A stretch of DNA of 64,000 nucleotides from Scatophagus argus (Eukaryota; Chordata; Actinopteri; Scatophagidae). Under the pieces are notes generated by a model. The model was given only the letters and a program-made list of their open reading frames with translations, was not told where the DNA came from and did not search any database. The translations under genes and the position numbers were made by a program. The DNA is taken from positions 919,110-983,109 of the forward strand of contig NC_058503.1 of the NCBI RefSeq assembly GCF_020382885.2, written 5' to 3'. Of this stretch, positions 11,691 to 38,744 are shown in pieces. Within the stretch, counting starts at the first letter, position 1, and each line of letters begins with the position of its first letter.

Positions 11691-12038
11691 TTCAACAGAC
11701 CGCTGGTCCGGTGTTTCAGAAGAGTTATCTCGCGCTACCTTAGCACTCCATGTCTCATTCCACCACGATCAAGCTTGCCGGGAGGGGGTTTCTGTTCAGT
11801 AGCTACATAGCTATTATTTCATTTGGAAACTTGAACGGAATTTGTATTTATATCGACCATCGTCGCTTTATTTATTTAAAATAAACGTTGTGGTCTCACT
11901 AACTTTATAGGTAACTGCTGGCTGAAGACCGCAATTTGTACATTGAAGGAAAGCTAAGTTAACCTTACAGCATAGCCAGCCGTGCTAACAAAGACAATAC
12001 TTTCTCTTAAAAAATAGTCCTCACTACTCTCTTTAGTT
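11690..12038 (+). promoter_or_regulatory. ddx3x: Probable ddx3x promoter/5' UTR region
   Basis: The stretch before the ddx3x ATG has more CpG than the flanks (for example 'tctcgcgctacc' near 11,729) and no TATA box at a useful distance. The role is inferred from position only. A pyrimidine run ending in AG sits three bases before the ATG (12,028-12,036), so a short upstream non-coding exon spliced there cannot be excluded. Confidence 0.35.
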
Positions 12039-26716
<14,678 letters not shown>

Positions 26717-29480
26717 TCACCATAGGAATAGGTTGCCATGCCAGCCCAACCCAATTGAAACCACATGTTAACTTAAACCAGACCATAACAGCCCTCCCTG
26801 TGTAGCTTCACTGACATACAGTACATTACCAACCCTGGTTCTCTGCCATTTGCTTCTCTCGAAAAGGAAGTGCAGCACGGCGCAAAGGAAAGTTACCAGC
26901 ATGTGCAATGCACCAGAGGCCACAGAGATTTGCACACCTCAGAGTGAGCATGGATGCTGACATGCATTGTCTGATAGCAACTTCGGACTTTCATTGTTAA
27001 AAAGTATTTTTGTTTTTTTTTGTGGGGGGGGGGAAACATTTGATTAACCTGAGGATCATTTGTATGTTAATGTACTGTGCCTTTGGAATTTAAACAGGAA
27101 ATCTATACGTTTTCATTTCACCGGATTAACCTGGCCAAGAGCTCTAAATTAGATTTTACTGTTTTCTTTGGTGAAAAATATTTGAAAGGTAAAATGAGCT
27201 TGGACTTAATCAAACCTTGGCAAACACTGGGGTCACTGAGTCTTGATTCCATTTGAACTTAAAATTTATTGCAGGAATATCATGAAGTCTTTTCTATAGT
27301 CAAACAGCTAATGGAGCCATTACTATGTCTAATACAAACTGGGCCATTGGGGTCAAAGGTTTTTTGTTTTGTTTTTTTGTTTGTTTTTTGCTCACTCTAT
27401 CCTGGACAGGCTCCTTTTTATGGACATTATAGTCTTTGAAATAGCCATTCCTATAGTAATCTTAAGGAACACAAAGTCTTTAAACTCAATGCCAATAATT
27501 GCTGAGGTTTAAACAAAATAATTACTGCTGGAACTTGTTACTCCACATTTCTCATTGACTTGACAGTGTTACGGCAGCTAGTATGTTACCAAGTGCTAGC
27601 TACGTTAAGTGGGCGGTGTTTTTTGTTTATTTTTTTTCTTGAGACATTTTTGGTGCAGGTGTGTACAAAATTGAAAAACTGAGTCAGTTTTTTGATTTTT
27701 GAATTGTTTCTCTACAAATATGTATCAAAACAAAAAATGCCTGCCATCTTGAAAGTGAAGTTCAGAATGGCTGGATAAAGGACCACAGCATCGGGGGGCA
27801 TAGCGTGGTGTTAGTGTTTACCGAATCGACCGGCAACCATGAGCCCCAGATGGTATTCTACGCTTGCAAGTGTTTTGTTTTTTGGTCAAGGAGAAAGGAC
27901 ACATGGACTGAGTCGCAGGCTTAACTTAATTACAAACGTTTTCTCTTTTCAAGCTGCGTTGGAGGCACGGTTCATCTTTGAGAGAGGCATTTGAATGATC
28001 ACTGAGGTTTATCAATTAAACAGCAAGAGCGGAGCAGAGTAGAGCAGCACTCCGAGCACTGGGATTAGCAGAACGGGAGTAGGCGTGGGGCACGGTTTTC
28101 AGTGCACCACCGTTGTCAGTGTCTTTGGGTTTCCATTGCTGTATAATGTAACTGGAGATGGCCAAAGATGGAGGACTGTCCACTTCCTTATGAAATGGTA
28201 AAGTACTGTCAAGTCTTCTGGAAGTAAATCTTGTCAGAGATGTATAAAAAAAATCTGTGGCTTCATAACGCCAGAACAGGCTTTTCCTCTCAAAGAGGAG
28301 CAGCCATTGAGAGGAGAGATGGGGCGTTTCACCTCCCAATTTTCTCATCGGGTGTGTTGTGCCTTGAACCTTTTTTAAGAAATTGAACTAAAGCAGATGC
28401 ACTGACAGTGTTGAGAACTCGAGATTGAATGGTGCTACTTGATTTAGGTGTGTAGGCCCTTGTTCGTTGTGCCCATCAAGTTTTACAAAAGTTATTTTAT
28501 TGCACATCTAGAGTTTTATATAGATGTCTTGGATATGTGTCCTTAAGCTTCCAAATATTGTGTGTGAGGAGATTGAGGGGGAGAAAAAAAACGCAGCTTG
28601 TTTACAAAGGGGAAGGGTTCTCAACATTTAAACCAGGATTTATTTGGGACCAGGGGATTTAGCAGTTGGGGGAATTTAGCCATTTGCACAGATTTCTAGA
28701 TTCTACTTTTGCTGCTAGTTTTGTGTAATTTATTAAGCATTTTTGACAAATATTTATTTTTCTAAGCCTCAAAGTGATTCTTTGAAAGTTTCAGAAACTT
28801 GACCAAAAGACAGTACAAAAAACACTGGCACTTGAATGTTAATGTCACCTGTATGCGTGAAATTTATATATTTCCAGGTAGTGTGAGCTTTTTAATGTTT
28901 AAGATACATTGGACTCAGTAAATATCCACAGCTGTTCCAGGGCCTCCTCAGGGCCAATCATTTCTACTAAATTATAATTGGTCAGCAAAATTTGAAATAA
29001 AATTGAACAACCATGCCAAGGTTTGGAATATAGCTGCCAAAAGAGCAAACAAATTTCCTAAGCATATCAGTGCAGAAGTGTCCAGATTCTCCAGTTCTGT
29101 GCATTATTGATTCTTTACTCTAATTTGACCTGATATTTTTCTCCAGTGAATGTCTGGCACATGGCAATCCTTAAAGAAACAAACATGTGGTTTATTCTCA
29201 TTGTTGCATATGACACCTCCTTGAATTCTCCTTGAATGTGGAGCCAGTCTGCAGCGTCCTTTCCAAGGCCGCTGTTGGAATTTCATTGGATGAACAGAAG
29301 GTTCTGTACAAGTTGTTGCAATTTAAGACTTGTTTCACATTCTCCAGAGAACCCTAGAGCTCTATAGATGTAGACTTTGCTTTTTGTATTACCTTATAGG
29401 CTACTGCACTGCATGGGAAATACTCAGCTGTGCAAATGTATGATTTTACCAAAATAAAATGTTTGAATGCAAAAGTATCT
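26717..29480 (+). other. ddx3x: ddx3x 3' UTR
   Basis: About 2.7 kb follows the TAA without a splice-bounded exon or recognisable repeat, and it contains A/T-rich and T-rich runs. AATAAA occurs at 28996-29001 and 29453-29458. A long 3' UTR is usual for vertebrate DDX3X. The 110-residue minus-strand frame at 28,016-28,348 has no family resemblance. The UTR extent is inferred from the last strong poly(A) signal. Confidence 0.55.
29453..29458 (+). terminator. ddx3x: Likely distal ddx3x polyadenylation signal AATAAA
   Basis: AATAAA in 'ccaaaataaaatgtttgaat', the last canonical signal before clearly intergenic sequence. An earlier one at 28996-29001 could give a shorter transcript. Confidence 0.45.
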
Positions 29481-30979
29481 GGAAAAATCAAGCATGTTTC
29501 ATGAAGACTTGTTTACTGTAGTTGTGCAGATAAGACCTGTAGCAAGTAGCCTGTTGCTTTGTGTGGATACAAGGCAGATGGGCTGCAACATTCGATTTGA
29601 AATATATTGGATGGGTTTCATTTCTTTTGGAAAAATATAAAAATTGTATTTGTAAATTCAACTGTTTCAATTGTCTTATTTTCCCAAACCTGGTGATCAT
29701 GAACTGGCCACAATCAAACCAAGCATACTTGGTATCCCAAATTTCCAACGAAAAGGAATCTGCCTTTTACAGCATGCAATGATGGGGGCGGGTAGAGTTA
29801 AGGGCAAAGAAAGTGGAATGTTGTCGAACTAGCCTTTGGGCACTCTATTAGCTAACATGCAATATTTAAAAATTCACCATCGGAGAAAAGTGCTCCGTTT
29901 CGTGAATTTGTATGACAGCCTTAGCTAAATTTTATTGCCGATTCTTCGATGAGCGACTGTTGTGCAAAAGGTGAGTGAGCTAGAGTCACCTTGAAGCCTT
30001 TAGTCCAATCAAAATATCAGCAGCGCCCTCTGTTGGAATCATGTTAAATAGCAATAAAACTCACTATGCCCATTTGCAGATTCACATCAACACATTCATT
30101 ATTTGCGGGTGCCGAATAGGTTTTACAAAGACAAAATTAAAAAAAAAACTCTGGGCAATGCAATCTCTTAAATCCTGCAGTTACTGAGAGTGAATACAGA
30201 ATGTCTGTGATTTTTTTTTTTCCATGTTTCATAAAAAATACAACACTAAATTGATGCACACTACACACTAGATTTAATGTTTTGGGGTTTTTTTTCATTT
30301 GGTGTAGAAGAACTAGACTGGCCTGCACAGATCCTTGCCTTCAACCCATCCAACACCTTTGGAAATGAATAAACACTAAATGCCTTGCCTGTTTCTCACT
30401 TTGTGCCTTTTTCACAGAAGACATTCTGACATGCTACAGTAGTAAAAGTACTGAGGTAAATGTTGGCTGCATTCCATTTAACTTAACGATCCATTCTACA
30501 AGGCACTGAGGAAGATTCTCTACTGTCTGTCTGACATGGTTTTGCACAAAAAGATATTAGAATTAAAATCCTTAGAATGCCACCTAGTTTTCCTCCTTTA
30601 TTAAAAATTAAAAATTATATGAAAATTATAACAATTTGTATTTAAATTTTTTTTTTTTAATTGTTCAGTTTAAGTACTGGACACAATGACTTCACTGTAA
30701 AGTCTATCCTCAGTGTTTGTATAGTGGGGGCTTCTAGTTTCCACACCACGATTGAAGGTGCTGCATATTGAACCAGTATTGGTCACAAATGATTTATACT
30801 GGCTCTGCCTATTAAAATCAGATTTTCATTGAGCACAGTGAAAATTAGCACACATTTAGCAATAAATATGTGTTAGACATTAACAAACCTCAGCTTTGAC
30901 CCCCCACAAGTCAAAAAAATTGTCCAATCCTGCTTCATCCAACTGACCAAGTACACCCCTTAATGGAAACAGTATTCCC

Positions 30980-31335
30980 TGATTTCAGTGGCGTCTTTCA
31001 GCAGGATAATGTGCCTTGCCACACTGCAAAAATGTTTCAAGAATGGTTTGAGGAACGCAACAACATGTGACTTGACCTCCAAATTCTCTAGATCTCAGTC
31101 CAATCGAGCATCTGTGGGATGTGCTGGAAAAACAAGTCTCATCCATGGAGGCCCCACCTTGCAACTTACTGCTGCTTCGTCTGCTGCTGATGTCTTGGTG
31201 CCAGGTACTATGACACACCCTCAAAGGTCTAGTGGAGTCCATGCCTCGATGGGTCAAGGGTGTTTTGGTGGCAAAAGGGGACCTACTCAATATTAGGTCT
31301 TCATAATGTTATACCTGATCAGTATAATGATTATA
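30980..31335 (+). pseudogene. Tc1/mariner transposase C-terminal fragment with end sequence
   Basis: The plus strand starts 'QQDNVPCHTAKMFQEWFEE', the catalytic-core block of Tc1-family transposases. Frame-shifted matches follow to the 'HLWDVL' region, 'MEAPP', 'RSSGVHASM'-type text and 'GGKRGPTQY'. The downstream 'ataatgttatacctgatcag' looks like an element terminus. Several frameshifts and a stop make it inactive. The 5' half is absent. Confidence 0.65.
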
Positions 31336-33380
31336 TGTTAGTGTAGTGTTGTGTGTTATGGCCTAAGAAATATTGCAGTCAGACCTTGTGAGCTGAATTT
31401 CCCACATGACTCCCAAATCCAAAAGTTTTGTCACTATCTTGATATGGTGTCTTGTAATCAGATGTGCACAGATTATGGTAAGGCATGTGTGTTGAAATTT
31501 TAGTTGATGTGTTTTTGTTTTTTTTTTTGAGACTCATTCTGGTTAAGTAAGGGTAAATGAATAGCAAAAAGCCGACCTGTATTTTATGCCTCTACAGATG
31601 GACTTCAGCCATCTGTGTTTGGGTTTTTAGGAAGAGAAGACAAAATGGTGGTTTTATATCTTTCATTCTGAATGAAAAACGTGTTTACCCCAATTTCAGG
31701 AGGTTTTCATGTTACTTTTGAAAGGTCATATGGTCCCTAATGTGCTGAGTAGGTTTTATAACTACACAGCCAGTGACACCCATTAAAACCCTGTTGTATA
31801 ATTTCTATGTCACTTTGAGGTTTTAGGGACGTTCACATCAGGTGAACATGTTCAGCTCTCAGGAGAAAGATGATGTATTGATCGCCTTTCTCATCAGATC
31901 ACACTAATGATGGCATGTTGATCCCCTAATCTATTTCAGCATCTGCATTTCTGCTAAGTTTTACGTTCTAGTTCATTCTCTGTGTGTGTCTTTGTGTGTT
32001 GATAGGGTGTAATCGGTGTGTGTTTAAGTTACCACTGTGTCCCAGTGATTTGATCTGAGAGCTTCGTTTTATTTCTGTAATCCTGTGAACCGCCCATCTC
32101 TATCCTTTCCTCCATCACTCCATCCAGGGGATTTGACTGCCATTAAGAGATGGCTTTTTTGGTGTGTATGTGTGTCTTTGTGTTTGTGTGTATGATGGAA
32201 CATGAACACACACACAGTAAAGGGGGGGAGGGTGAAGTGTAAAAACCAACTGCATACACTTTTGCTGCAGACCTCTGTCAGACAGAAGCATCTTGTAAGC
32301 CTGCTCAGTTATGCCACGGAAGGTGTGCTGTGCAGACTGCTGGGAGATAGACAGGATGGACACATGCACAAACACCAGCATTTGGACAGTGACCTTTAAT
32401 ACACATGGATGCAACTGTCTGGAAAGATCTACAGGTATGTTGTTTCCATTTCTGTATCTTGACTTTCTAAAGTTTCTAGCAGTTACTATAAATGAGCTTC
32501 CATCAAGATTATATATGACTTTAACTGCATGTTTCTCCAGTTAAAGTAGAACTATGTCCTCGAACCTGGATCACTGTTTTTGACACATATCTATACAATT
32601 CAGAACAGTTCAACATTAAGTCCTGCTGTCCTCTTTTTATGCTATTTCAGACCTCTGTTAATCCTGGCATGCCCCAGACGAGAGACTACAGTAATGACTG
32701 TCATCACTTTCACTGGTCAGTTTCAATCCCTTCACTCGACTGTTTTTTTTCCGCCTTGGCTATAAAAATGGTCTCACAGTCCATACTGGCTTGGTGAAAA
32801 AAATATTTCCTCACACTGTAAATTCCCATATAATAATAATTAACAATGTAGCTCCAGTTGGTCTACTCCTGAACATAAAGATTTCTTTCAATAAATCATC
32901 CAGAAATTTGGGTTTGCCTTCATCAAATACTCTTCATCGACAACAAGCTATTGACTGATTGATCAGACTAAAAGGCAGAACTGAACCTGAGCTCAAGTAA
33001 ACTGGATGAAAGGTGAAATCCCAGGCACAGACAATACCTATTGTTGTGGGCCTAATCTCTGATGTAAGCTGCTCTTTCTTAATCACATCACCGTTTCAAC
33101 AGCAGTTGGAGAAGAGACGGTTTAGCCTTCAAACTGCCATTCAATGTAACTCACGCATTAGAGGAACTGATATGTATGTATTTGTCGATATATGTATATA
33201 TACAACCCTGACAGATAAAGCTGGTATAGAAGATGGATGGATGGAATTTCAGATACCTCCCAGTTAGTGGTGCTAATTTGGCACCAGGTACTAATTTCAT
33301 CTCACAAACCCAATTCAACTGTCAGCATTCCTGTTAGGATTAGAATTTTCACTGACCTTGCAAGATTGTGAGCTGCTCTA
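31336..33380. other. Intergenic upstream of nyx, possible nyx 5' exon(s)
   Basis: No complete gene is recognised. A strong donor occurs at 32433 ('tctacag|gtatgt') and a minimal start exon candidate at 33006-33012 (ATG AAA G, then GTGAAA). Either could supply the unresolved first nyx exon. CA/GT-rich tracts are scattered through it. Confidence 0.35.
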
Positions 33381-33384
33381 AAGT

Positions 33385-33480
33385 GACTGAAACCCTACGA
33401 CAGCAGGTTGTCCAAATGTAGACCGAAGGGATGACCCTTTCAGCCATTGCCAGAGAAGTTAACCAAAGCAAGTCAGTCAA
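33385..33480 (+). pseudogene. Possible Tc1-like transposase N-terminal (HTH) remnant
   Basis: 'ETLRQQVVQM', a stop, then 'TEGMTLSAIAREVNQSKSV' resembles the first helix-turn-helix ('-EG-TLSAIAREL--SKS-V') of Tc1 transposases. It is short, contains a stop and has no detectable remainder. Confidence 0.4.
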
Positions 33481-34205
33481 AGCAAGGGCCTCTACACTTC
33501 CTACTAATTTTTGAGAGCTGTAACTCTCAAAAATTTTAGGTGTAATCTTCTTTTGCAATTTCTTTTTTTTGCAATGGTTACTGTTCTCCAATTTTGATCA
33601 CACACACACATGTGTGTGTACATGACTGTCCTGTCTACTCTCTACCTTAATTTGTTCAGCTTTGTTGTACTTGTTCTTAGCTGTTATCTCTTATGTGTAA
33701 ACATTCTTAGGAAATAAAGCTGAGTCTCATTCTCGTATTATTGAAAAACATACACCATATACTGTATATGTTCTTTACCATTGTTACACCAACACATTTA
33801 AGCTGACTCCTTTTGTTACTCGTACGCCCAGTTAGTTACAGATCGATGGAAATACAGTCACAGTGTGTTGAAAGGAGGGGGGAAATGTTTTCAGCTTTAG
33901 TGACAGAGGGAATGAATCAGTTAAGTCAGATCTTGAAATCCAGCTTGTTTGAAAACAAATAACACCCATTTGTTTTGGGAGTATTTTTCTTAAAAACTAG
34001 TAATCAAATAGTGTTGCAGTAGAATATGAATTACAGGGAGCAATGGACAGTCACTATATTAAAAGCACTCAAGCCTGAATACTGGTTTTTGAAGAAAGAT
34101 ATATTATCGTTTGTCCGGCTCTACTGGTTCCTTGCAGCATATATTTTGTGCTGACTGCAGGGTTTTCATGTTGATATTCGTGTTCCCTCTCAATTTTGCT
34201 TTCAG

Positions 34206-34718
34206 TCTCTGTGCTGTGCCTGCTGCCCCAGGCGGTGGTGGCCCGCTGGGCATGTGTTCGGGCCTGTCCAGCATCCTGCTCCTGCACACAGGAGAAGAGT
34301 TGCAGCGTGCTGTGTGATCGCTCTGGCCTGGTTGAGCTGCCCAAAGAGTTTCCCTGTGAGGCCTCTGCCATCAACCTGGAAAAGAACAGACTCAAGTTCC
34401 TGGCAGAGAGGGCCTTTGGTACCCTGCCCTCCCTCAGGTCTCTCTCTCTGGACCACAACAACATCTCCTTTATTACCCCTGGGGCCTTCAAGGTCTGCTT
34501 GTGTTCAGTTTGATTGCATTTTTTTTCCTCTTAATGGGAAATAGAGGTAGTTAAGAGTTAGGAATATGTGGTTAAAAAAGTCTTATCTGTCCCTTTTTTC
34601 AATTATTTGTTTTGTAATTTAATTTACTGTTCCTTAGACTTTTTGAAAAAGAGTTGTAGCTGTTGCTTAAGCTGTGTTTTCTTGGATACTGTAAACAGTC
34701 AGCACATTTTGTTCTGTC

Positions 34719-34759
<41 letters not shown>

Positions 34760-37700
34760 TGGCGTGTGTTATAGATAGACTGGAAAACAGAGAGCATGCA
34801 CCTCTTGTCAAAGCTGCATTATTGTCTAGATTTTATTGCAAATGATGCATAGCAACTGTTACAGTGTTCAATAACTGTAACTCAAGTTGGAGCTCATGAG
34901 AAATAGCAAAAGCATTTAAAAATGCAACGGTAAACACTTCATCCATGTTGCAAAACAACATCTTCTTCCTTACCCAGACTGACATCCAGCACTATAAATA
35001 GTTTTGGTTTTATTTACCTTGACACAACAATGGAAGTGAATCTTTCTTTCTTTTTTTTGAATATTTATATAGTATAGTACTATATACTATATAGTATTAT
35101 TTCTTGCATAATACTATATAGTGTTTTGTACCAAAGATGTAAAATTTGTAAAGATTTGATCTTTTTTTAGTGCTTTACTGTAAAACTCCATTCATTAACT
35201 TCATGTAACTCCATTTGCCTCCAAACCTGAGCAAATAAAACCAAAGCTATAAACATGATTAACTAACTACTGCTAGCTTTGAGTGGGATTTTGGGAATGA
35301 ACTGCCTCTTCCAGAAATACTTGGCAAGATGCAATTCAAGCTTTCTTGATAGTAGCTTTAATTTAAGGTCTTGTAAATTAAACAGTACCTTGTAAACATA
35401 TGTATTCAATTCTGAATATTCAACTGAATCTCTGTCCTGCAGGGCCTCTCTAACTTAGTGAACCTGAAAATGGCACACAACGAGTACATCAGTTATCTTC
35501 ATACACGAACATTCACAGGCCTGAAGAAACTGATGCGCCTTGACTTGTCAGACTGTAACCTCTTCAACATCCCTGACCGCATCTTCATAGAGCAAACAGC
35601 GCTGAAGGAGCTGTTGTGCTTTCAAAACAACTTCAGGAGGATCCCTGGAGCCATCAGAGGCATGGAGAATCTGACTCACATCTACCTGGAGAGGAACAAG
35701 ATAGAGGCAGTTGCATACAACTCCTTGCTGGGCCTGAGTAACCTCAAGTAAGTCACAGACTCAAAGTAGATCATGTAACGCTATCTCACTGGCTATTGAG
35801 TTAGTTATATGTTATTATATGATTTAGAGTAATTAACAGTATTTAGTTAAGTAGCCCTGATCTATGGACATGATATCATCATCTCCTTAAATCTCCACTT
35901 TTTATTGACACAAAGGCTCATAAAAAATTTGAAAATCCTGTAAAGACCTTCTCTCCTAGTGAGAGAGACTGAGTCGGGGTCTGCTACGAGGTTTCTGCCT
36001 TCTAAAAGGCAGTTTTTCCTAAAAAAAAATCCTAATCTGTTTTGGCATAGACAGTGAAAACTGTAGATGACTGGCTACTCAAAGTGCAGGTGTTCCAAAG
36101 TTTCAAGACTTGTATGGACAAAATACCTCTTCAGTTCAATCATCATTTGCCTACAAAAGATGAGCCACTGCATTAGAAAACAGCTTTGAGAAGAAGTGAA
36201 AAGTATAAGCCTGAATACAGAAAAAGAAAAGAAGTAAAGAGAGAAGTCAACTACAACTCCAAAGGTGCACTGGGTAAGAAACTAATTAACTGTTATGCCC
36301 TCAAATGCAGGTTAGCTCCTCCCATTTAATATATTGTGCTGTCACTAGCATACAAATGTAAAGTGTGTCAATATCAAGTAAATCCACTCCTGTTTTCTCG
36401 TGTTGCAATAACATTTACTAAAAAACTGCAGTGCCCTCCTGTTTCAGGAAATTAGTGAGCCTGTTTTAGAAATGAATCTATACCTTTGTGATCAAAGAAA
36501 AATCCACCATAACACCAGCCCAATCCTCTGAGATACCACTTTCTTGGGCTGCTGTTGCACGTCTCTTTCTTGGGTGTTTGCGCTTGGTCTTGTGTTGTCT
36601 TGTGACCTGCTAAAGAGCCTGGAAAGGAGGGTTTCGGTATCTTTGCTGCAGCTCAGTTATTTCCATCCTGCATTATTATTCTCTTGCGGTACATTTCGGG
36701 TTTTTGCTTTTTGATGTTGAAATATGTTTTTTGATTAAAAGAACATTAGTCTTTGTTGTTGTCCAGTCCTGATTCCTAAAATTTTGGGAGGTTGTGTAAA
36801 ATGTAAAGTAAAAGCGCAATGCAGTCATTGTCCATCCATCCATCCATTTTCTATACCGCTTATCCGTCAGGGTCGCGGGGGAGCTGGAGCCTATCCCAGC
36901 TGACTACGGGCGAGAGGCGGGGTTCACCCTGGACTGGTCGCCAGTCAATCGCAGGGCCAACACACAAAGACAGACAACCACACACTCTCACACTCACACC
37001 TAGGGGCAATTTAGAGTAGCCAATTAACCTAATGTGCATGTTTTTGGTATTGTGGGAGGAAGCCGGAGTACCCGGAGAAAACCCACGCAGGCACAGGGAG
37101 AACATGCAAACTCCACGTAGAAGGGCCCAGACTGGGATTCGACCACTGCACCACCGTGCCGCCCGCAGTCATTGTGCAAACCAGAATCAGAATCAGAATC
37201 AGAATTGACTTTATTGCCATGTAAGTGGAGAGGTTTCACATTACTAGGAATTTGTCTTGGTGATTGGTGCATACATAGAACATAACGAATAACATATAAT
37301 AGTAGAATAAAATAAAATAAAATAGAATAAGGTAAAACAAAATAAAATAAGTAAAATAAATATGGTGCTGGAGGTAGTCCTAAAGTGAGGTAGTGCAGGG
37401 TGGAAGTATAGTGCAAGTAGGTGAGGTAAACTGTGCAAATGAACAGCAGGTGGATAATGACATGAGCAGACATTAGTTTTTAACCAACTAATTTTATCGA
37501 CAGCCAACTTACAAAGTGTTTCTGAGAGCAGGTAGTTATATCCATTCTACAATCATGTGTTTGACATAGTGGTGAACCTGTCCCCATCCTTGCTTGTGAA
37601 CGACTGAGCCTTTCAAGGATGCCATTTTCATGCCCAACCATGATGTTATCACCTGTATCAATTACTCTGTTTTCCAAACAGTACAAAATTTTCCCAGTCT

Positions 37701-38744
37701 TTTGTGACTGTCCCTACTTGTTTGAATCGTTACTAGCATCAAATACAGAGTAAGCATACATTTACAAACAAATAACTACAAAGAAAGGCTGATGTAAAAC
37801 ATTAAATAAATTATCTTTGTATTGTTTTTTGTTTACTATATTAAAAAGGACTAATTCCTTGAGCTATCTTTGTTGCACTATGAAGGGCTTATTGTGAAAA
37901 AAATTACCCTAGAGTCCTTAGCTCAGCATTTTAAATATGTCTGTTTTCTTATTGCAGGTACCTGAACCTCCAGGAGAACCGCATCAACGTGATCCATGAC
38001 CAGGCTTTCCAGGACCTTGTGCAGTTGGAGAACTTCTACCTGAATGACAACTTGCTGTCTGATCTGCCACGGCTTGCTTTTAAAGGCCTTAGCCGCCTCA
38101 AGATGCTCAACCTTGGGGGTAACCAGTTGACTAATGTGTCCAAGACCTGGTTCAGTGACTTGGTGGAGCTGGAGGTCCTGTACCTGGACAGAAACCAGGT
38201 GCTATACATCGAGGAAGGAACTTTTGAGAATCTAACCAGCCTAATCACACTCCACTTGAACAGCAACAACCTCACCAACCTTCCCTTCCCTGTTTTCCAG
38301 CCCATCTATTTCCTGGGTCGCCTCTACCTCTTCAGAAATCCCTGGGAGTGTGACTGCTCCCTGGAGTGGCTGAAGGAGTGGATGGAAAACTACAAGCTGG
38401 TGAGGGACATCCCTTGTGCCTCTCCTTCCTCTGTTGCAGGGTTGGATCTTAGCGAGGTGGTCTTCCCCAAGGTGAACGGCACATGCGTAGACCCTGTTGA
38501 GCTGAACTTAACCACCGCCACCTCAGAGATTATCTCAACCACAGAGAACCGCTTCAACAGCCTCATTTCCAAGCTGCTACAACAGGAGCTCAGGGAGGAG
38601 ATGGGGAACAGTACAGAGAGCCTCCGCAATGGGACCTTGCTAGTGCCAGAGGATGGCCAGCTCTCTGCAGGGATCCAAGGGCAACAAGCCCAGGCAAACC
38701 AATCACTTCTCTGGGTCCTTGTAGTGTGGCTCATCTTTGGTTAG
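34206..38744 (+). CDS. nyx: Nyctalopin (LRR protein of retinal ON bipolar cells), 5' coding exon unresolved
   Basis: Extracellular leucine-rich-repeat protein that anchors TRPM1 and the mGluR6 complex at ON-bipolar dendrites; loss in human causes complete congenital stationary night blindness. Exons seen: 34206-34492, 35443-35747, 37958-38744 (TAG), about 459 aa plus a short missing N-terminus. The first exon begins in phase 1, inside the signal peptide ('[13 protein letters not shown]'). It then gives the LRRNT cysteines '[11 protein letters not shown]', '[10 protein letters not shown]' and '[11 protein letters not shown]'. About eleven LRRs follow, then the LRRCT '[16 protein letters not shown]' to '[17 protein letters not shown]'. 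Potential N-glycosylation sites include NVS, NLT, NGT, NST and NQS. The C-terminus '[14 protein letters not shown]' is hydrophobic, fitting a GPI signal or membrane anchor. Motif by motif it follows human NYX more closely than other LRR relatives. Confidence 0.9.
34722..34756. repeat. (GT)n microsatellite, nyx intron
   Basis: Uninterrupted TG dinucleotide run of about 35 nt, 230 bases downstream of the nyx exon donor. Confidence 0.95.
35086..35122. repeat. AT-rich perfect inverted repeat in nyx intron
   Basis: Arms 35086-35100 and 35108-35122 are exact reverse complements (15 bp) around a 7-nt loop, within a longer AT-rich imperfect palindrome from about 35,065. There is no coding context. 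Confidence 0.8.
35955..36035 (+). repeat. LINE/SINE tail fragment
   Basis: 'gggtctgctacgaggtttct', 'gccttctaaaaggcagtttt', 'tcct' is a diverged copy of the 3' tail seen at 7,185 and 57,985. It lies in the nyx intron. Confidence 0.5.
36833..37168 (-). repeat. High-copy teleost interspersed repeat, fullest copy in the window
   Basis: Runs from '(CCAT)n-ttttctataccgcttatcc' through 'ggagcctatcccagctgac', 'ctggactggtcgccagtcaa', 'ggcaatttagagtagccaat', 'gtgggaggaagccggagtac' to 'cgggattcgaccactgcacc'. It is very common in fish genomes. No protein is encoded; the long minus frame at 37,024-37,473 is only repeat. Other copies: 2371, 8895, 42301, 63680. Confidence 0.85.
37183..37345 (-). repeat. 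Non-LTR retrotransposon 3' tail with (AGAATC)n end
   Basis: 'cagaatcagaatcagaatc' then 'agaattgactttattgccat', a signature 3' end of fish LINEs in reverse orientation, followed by an AAATAAAAT-rich stretch. The element body is missing. It abuts the previous repeat. Confidence 0.65.

Noticed and set aside
28016-28348. 110-residue minus-strand frame in the ddx3x 3' UTR
   Set aside because: No resemblance to any family I know; sits inside the expected UTR.
30985-31296. About 100-residue open frames on both strands
   Set aside because: Frame-shifted readings of a Tc1 transposase fragment, not a new gene.
34069-34491. 140-residue minus-strand frame
   Set aside because: Exactly antisense to the nyx LRRNT exon; no family resemblance, whereas the plus strand matches nyctalopin.
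36833-37168. CRISPR-like or tandem array because of repeated short blocks
   Set aside because: A dispersed fish repeat; copies are hundreds to thousands of bases apart without regular spacers.
37024-37473. 149-residue minus-strand frame
   Set aside because: Lies across two dispersed repeats (36,833 and 37,183) and an AATAAAAT tract; composition-driven.
38036-38734. Minus-strand frames of 89 and 114 residues
   Set aside because: Antisense to the last nyx exon.
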